From the NCBI RefSeq assembly GCF_000482705.1, contig NZ_AXWO01000017.1:53041-117040 (forward strand): DNA of 64,000 bases, read 5' to 3'. Each line of letters begins with the position of its first letter. Within the stretch, counting starts at the first letter, position 1. Source of the DNA: Glycomyces arizonensis DSM 44726 (lineage in GTDB: Bacteria > Actinomycetota > Actinomycetes > Mycobacteriales > Micromonosporaceae). Shown one piece after another: positions 60,921 through 64,000 of the stretch. A model generated the notes under the pieces. The model saw only the letters and a list, made by a program, of their open reading frames with translations. It made no database searches and was not told the DNA's origin. The position numbers were made by a program, and so were the translations under genes.

Positions 60921-63464
60921 CTACAGCAGGTCGTTGGCGCAGCGGAGCGCGGCCGCAAAGGCCGCGGGGTCGGCCCCGGCCGGCGAGGTGATACGGATCC
61001 GGGCGCGCTGGCCGGCGCGAAGGGTGATCATTCCCGTGTCGGCGCTCGCGGCCGGGTCGGCGATGTCGGCGTGGCAGAAGACGTCGCGCGCAAGCGAGTG
61101 CGCGGTCAGGTGCAGCACGCAGCCGCCTTCGGCCGCTTCGGTTTCGACGTGCAGTGGACGGGCTTCCAGGCGCTGGTCGACTACCTCGGCACCGTAGTGC
61201 AGCGCGGTTGCGAACGTGCCATCCTCGGCCGCTGCGGCGATCAGCTCTGCCTGAGCGTCGCCGAAGGCCGCGATCTCCTCAGGCACGCTGATCGTGGCGG
61301 CCTCGCGCGCCGCCACGCGGACCTCGACGAGGGCCTTGGCGATCACTGAGCCGTCGAAGGCCTCGCGAGTCAGTGCGAAGGTGCCCGTGTAGTCCTCGCC
61401 GGTGTCGTTGACCACCACGAGAGCAAGGTGGTCCGGTTCGGGTTCGGCGCCTTCCCAGGTGTTCGCGCGGGCGGCGTCGGACGCGCGCGGCTGGAACGTC
61501 GCCAGGCGGGGGGCGTAGGCGTCGCGGAGGGTGTGCCACAAGGGTTTCCGGTGTCCGTTGAAGTCCACGGCGGCCCAGGAGACCACGGGCCAGTTGTCAT
61601 TGAGCTGCCACAGGATCGTCCCGGTGTTCAGAGGGGTGAGCGACCGGAAGTGCTCGACACCGAAGCGGATGGCATGCGCCTGGTTGAGCTGCGTCGTCCA
61701 GTGCCAGTCCTCGATCGATCTCGGATCGGGGAGGTGGCTCTTCCAACCGCGCTCGAGCTTGGCGTTGCCCAGGTGCGCTTTCTGGTGCACCAGCATTTGC
61801 GGCCCGAACGGGTCGAGGGGTTCGTCGTGCACCACACCGGCGAGGGTCGACCACGCGGGCGGGCCCTGGAAGCCGAACTCGGCGACGAACCGCGCCTTGT
61901 GCTTGCCGTAAATGGTGTAGTCCTCGTTGTTCCACACATCCCAGATGTGGGCCGAGCCGTATCGCTTGTCGTCGGGATCGCGGTAGTCGCCGAACGAGAA
62001 AGGACTCGACGGGGTGTACGGGCGGGTGCCATCGAGCTCGGCGGCCAATCTCGGGAGCAGGTCGCTGTAGTAGGCGTCGCCCCAAGGCCGACCGTCGAGC
62101 CGGCCTGCCCAGCCCCATCCGACCCAGGCCGCGTGGTTCTCATTGTTGCCGTTCCACAGCACCAGCGAAGGATGCGGGCTCAGGCGGGTCACGTTCTCGC
62201 GGACCTCGGCCTCGACTTCGGAGCGCAGCGGCTCGTCTTCAGAGTAAGCGGCGCAGGCGAACAGGAAGTCCTGCCAGACGAGCAGCCCTGCTTCGTCGGC
62301 GAGGTCGTAGAGGTCGTCGGACTCGTAGATGCCGCCGCCCCACACGCGGATGAGGTTGACGTTCGCTTCGAGTGCGTCGTTGACGCGGCGGGTGTAGCGG
62401 TCGCGGCCGATTTCGGTCAGGAAGGCGTGGTCGGGGATCCAGTTGGCACCGCGCACCAAGACCCTTTCGCCGTTGACCTTGAGGACGAAGCAGGAGCCGT
62501 GCTCGTCGGCGCTCGTGTCGAGCTCGATGGTGCGGAATCCGACGCGGCCGTTCCACGGGGACGCGGACTCCTCGGTCGTGGCGGTGACGGCGACGTCATA
62601 GAGCGGCTGGAAACCGTAGTCGATCGGCCACCATCGCTGCACGTCCGGCACCTTCACCGAGATCGCAATGGAGGACTGCCCGGCCCGAACAGTTCCTGCG
62701 GCCTCGTAGCTGGACCTGTCAGGTCCGGTCACGTCGATGGACACCGGCACGTCGACGTCGACGTCTGCGCGCTCGATGTCCACATGCACCGTCAGTTCGC
62801 CATCGTGGCCGCCGCCGATGCGCTCGGTGACGGAGACCAGCGGCCGGACGGCGGCGATGCGCACACCCGACCAGTAGTCGATGCCGATCGGTTTCCAGAT
62901 TCCCGCGCCCGCCACGTCGATGCCCCAGTCCCACCCGAACGAGCAGGCCATCTTGCGGATCTGGTTGTACTCGTGGTGGTTCACCCGCGGCAGTGCACCG
63001 TCGCGCGCGGCGCGCGCGACGGTCTCGGTGACCGGGGAGGCGAACGTGATCGCAAGTGTGTTCGGCCCCTCCCGCAGCAATTCCCGTACGTCCCATCGAT
63101 AGGAGCGGTGCATGTTCTCGCACCGGGCGACCTCGGTCCCGTTGAGCTCGACGACGGCCACGGTGTCAAGCCCGAAGGCGACGAGGTCGTACCGGTCCGA
63201 TCCGTCGTCGCTCCACACGAACGTCGTGGAGTAGCGCCAGGAGGTGTCGCCGATCCACTGCTGCGCAGCCTCGTTGTCGCCGTCGAACGGGTCGGCGATA
63301 AGCCCGGCGCGGCGAAGGTCGAGATGGGCCTCGCCCGGAACCGCAGCGCTGATGCCCTCGGTGAGTGCGGTCGCGACTTCGTTCGGTGCGGTGTCGGGAA
63401 GATGGGCGGCGCTCAGCGTCCAGCCTTGGTCGAGGGCACGGAAAGTCGGCGGGAGGTGGGTCAT
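60921..63464 (-). CDS. GH2 beta-mannosidase
   Basis: The 847-residue protein has no signal peptide. The GH2 domain order is visible: a sugar-binding sandwich (WRYSTTFVWSDDGSDRYDLVAFGLDTVAVVELNG), an Ig-like domain, then the barrel with RGANWIPDHAFLTEI, IRVWGGGIYESDDLYDLADEAGLLVWQDF, acid/base Glu442 (WNGNNENH) and nucleophile Glu529 (VAEFGFQGP). WGGGIYES and WNGNNEN are the beta-mannosidase form rather than beta-galactosidase. As a cytoplasmic enzyme it should split imported manno-oligosaccharides. The ABC permease ending 67 bases upstream in the same direction is its likely supplier. Confidence 0.9.
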   Translation of the reverse strand: MTHLPPTFRALDQGWTLSAAHLPDTAPNEVATALTEGISAAVPGEAHLDLRRAGLIADPFDGDNEAAQQWIGDTSWRYSTTFVWSDDGSDRYDLVAFGLDTVAVVELNGTEVARCENMHRSYRWDVRELLREGPNTLAITFASPVTETVARAARDGALPRVNHHEYNQIRKMACSFGWDWGIDVAGAGIWKPIGIDYWSGVRIAAVRPLVSVTERIGGGHDGELTVHVDIERADVDVDVPVSIDVTGPDRSSYEAAGTVRAGQSSIAISVKVPDVQRWWPIDYGFQPLYDVAVTATTEESASPWNGRVGFRTIELDTSADEHGSCFVLKVNGERVLVRGANWIPDHAFLTEIGRDRYTRRVNDALEANVNLIRVWGGGIYESDDLYDLADEAGLLVWQDFLFACAAYSEDEPLRSEVEAEVRENVTRLSPHPSLVLWNGNNENHAAWVGWGWAGRLDGRPWGDAYYSDLLPRLAAELDGTRPYTPSSPFSFGDYRDPDDKRYGSAHIWDVWNNEDYTIYGKHKARFVAEFGFQGPPAWSTLAGVVHDEPLDPFGPQMLVHQKAHLGNAKLERGWKSHLPDPRSIEDWHWTTQLNQAHAIRFGVEHFRSLTPLNTGTILWQLNDNWPVVSWAAVDFNGHRKPLWHTLRDAYAPRLATFQPRASDAARANTWEGAEPEPDHLALVVVNDTGEDYTGTFALTREAFDGSVIAKALVEVRVAAREAATISVPEEIAAFGDAQAELIAAAAEDGTFATALHYGAEVVDQRLEARPLHVETEAAEGGCVLHLTAHSLARDVFCHADIADPAASADTGMITLRAGQRARIRITSPAGADPAAFAAALRCANDLL

Positions 63465-63531
63465 GGAGATGTCCTCAAGATCGCAGGGAGTTCAGGCCGC
63501 TCTTACTGGCGGGAGTGTCGTTTCGGTTCGG

Positions 63532-64000
63532 TCATCCTTTGATGGCGCCGGTGATGACGGCTTTGGTGAAGTGTTTTTGGATGAAGGGGTACATGATCAC
63601 GATCGGGATGATGGTGCAGACGACGGCGGCCATTTTGAGTGAGGCGGCCGGGGCGTTGTCCATGCCCGAGGAGATGGCCGCGGCCGCGGCGGCGTTCTGG
63701 CCGGCCGGCTGGGTGGAGGCGATGAGCCATTGCTGGATCAGTACCTGGATGGGTTTGGTCTCCAGCCCGGGCGTGTAGAGCACGGCGATGAAGTAGGTGT
63801 TCCAGTAGCCGACGGCGTAGAACAGCCCGATGACCGCCAGGATCGCCTTCGACATCGGCAGCACCACTTTGAACATGGTCCGGAACTCCCCGGCGCCGTC
63901 GATCTTGGCCGCGTCGATCAGCTCGCCGGGGACGCTGGTCATGAAGAAGGTGCGCAAGACGATGAGGTTCCACGCCGAGAAGCAGACCGGCAGGATCAGC
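63532..64000 (-). CDS. Carbohydrate ABC transporter permease, LplC/MalG type, partial
   Basis: The C-terminal 155 residues are present; the start lies beyond the right edge. The EAA loop is ELIDAAKIDGAGEFRTMFKVVLPMSKAILAV, followed by FYAVGYWNTYFIAVLYT and the last span IVIMYPFIQKHFTKAVITGAIKG, as in LplC/YtcP-type permeases. It belongs to a sugar importer whose remaining genes are off the window. The beta-mannosidase gene follows, so mannose oligosaccharides are the likely cargo. Confidence 0.9.
   Translation of the reverse strand, partial: LILPVCFSAWNLIVLRTFFMTSVPGELIDAAKIDGAGEFRTMFKVVLPMSKAILAVIGLFYAVGYWNTYFIAVLYTPGLETKPIQVLIQQWLIASTQPAGQNAAAAAAISSGMDNAPAASLKMAAVVCTIIPIVIMYPFIQKHFTKAVITGAIKG

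Overview
The window is very GC-rich, with GTG starts, ATGA overlaps, many LacI/PadR/WYL-type regulators and secreted plant-polymer hydrolases carrying CBM2 and ricin-type lectin modules. This fits a saprophytic filamentous actinomycete (Streptomyces/Glycomyces-like). The genus is inferred from style only. No rRNA, complete tRNA or CRISPR array was found.

1-14 kb is an acid-catabolism island. The tail of livG plus livF, livH, livM and a lipoprotein binding protein form a branched-chain-type ABC importer. It is followed in the same direction by an APH-fold kinase translationally coupled to an ACAD10/11-type acyl-CoA dehydrogenase, an acyl-CoA ligase, a second acyl-CoA dehydrogenase and a thiolase. 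A hotdog thioesterase, MaoC hydratase, SDR and zinc alcohol dehydrogenase lie on the other strand. The kinase, dehydrogenase, SDR and ligase set resembles LvaA, LvaC, LvaD and LvaE of levulinate/4-hydroxyacid catabolism. Two TetR-like palindromes sit at the promoters, but no TetR gene is in the window.

14-19 kb holds a PadR regulator with its palindrome, an FAD monooxygenase, an unusually AT-rich 59-base patch, a GNAT gene, an APC permease and a GPP34-family protein. 19-25 kb is a sugar-uptake operon of the cebEFG-bglC type (binding protein, two permeases, GH1-like glycosidase). Its LacI gene and three copies of a TACAACGTTGTA-type operator lie beside it. 25-34 kb has a luciferase-like oxidoreductase, a DUF4132 protein, and a second LacI gene with a ThuA-like protein and two Gfo/Idh/MocA oxidoreductases that share a TTTAAGCTTAAA-type operator.

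34-45 kb has a secreted trypsin-like protease, a CopB-type metal ATPase behind a CsoR-like operator, a WYL regulator divergent from a RidA protein, and a sulfotransferase. A secreted protein with four I36 inhibitor repeats fused to NlpC/P60 stands divergent from a secreted zinc metallopeptidase. 45-64 kb is rich in carbohydrate-active enzymes: GH30, CBM2-GH5-X2, GH27, GH54 and GH2, plus a third LacI gene and part of another sugar permease. The GH27 and GH54 genes and a broken ricin-domain gene are bracketed by two inverted copies of the same transposase tail, suggesting past IS activity.
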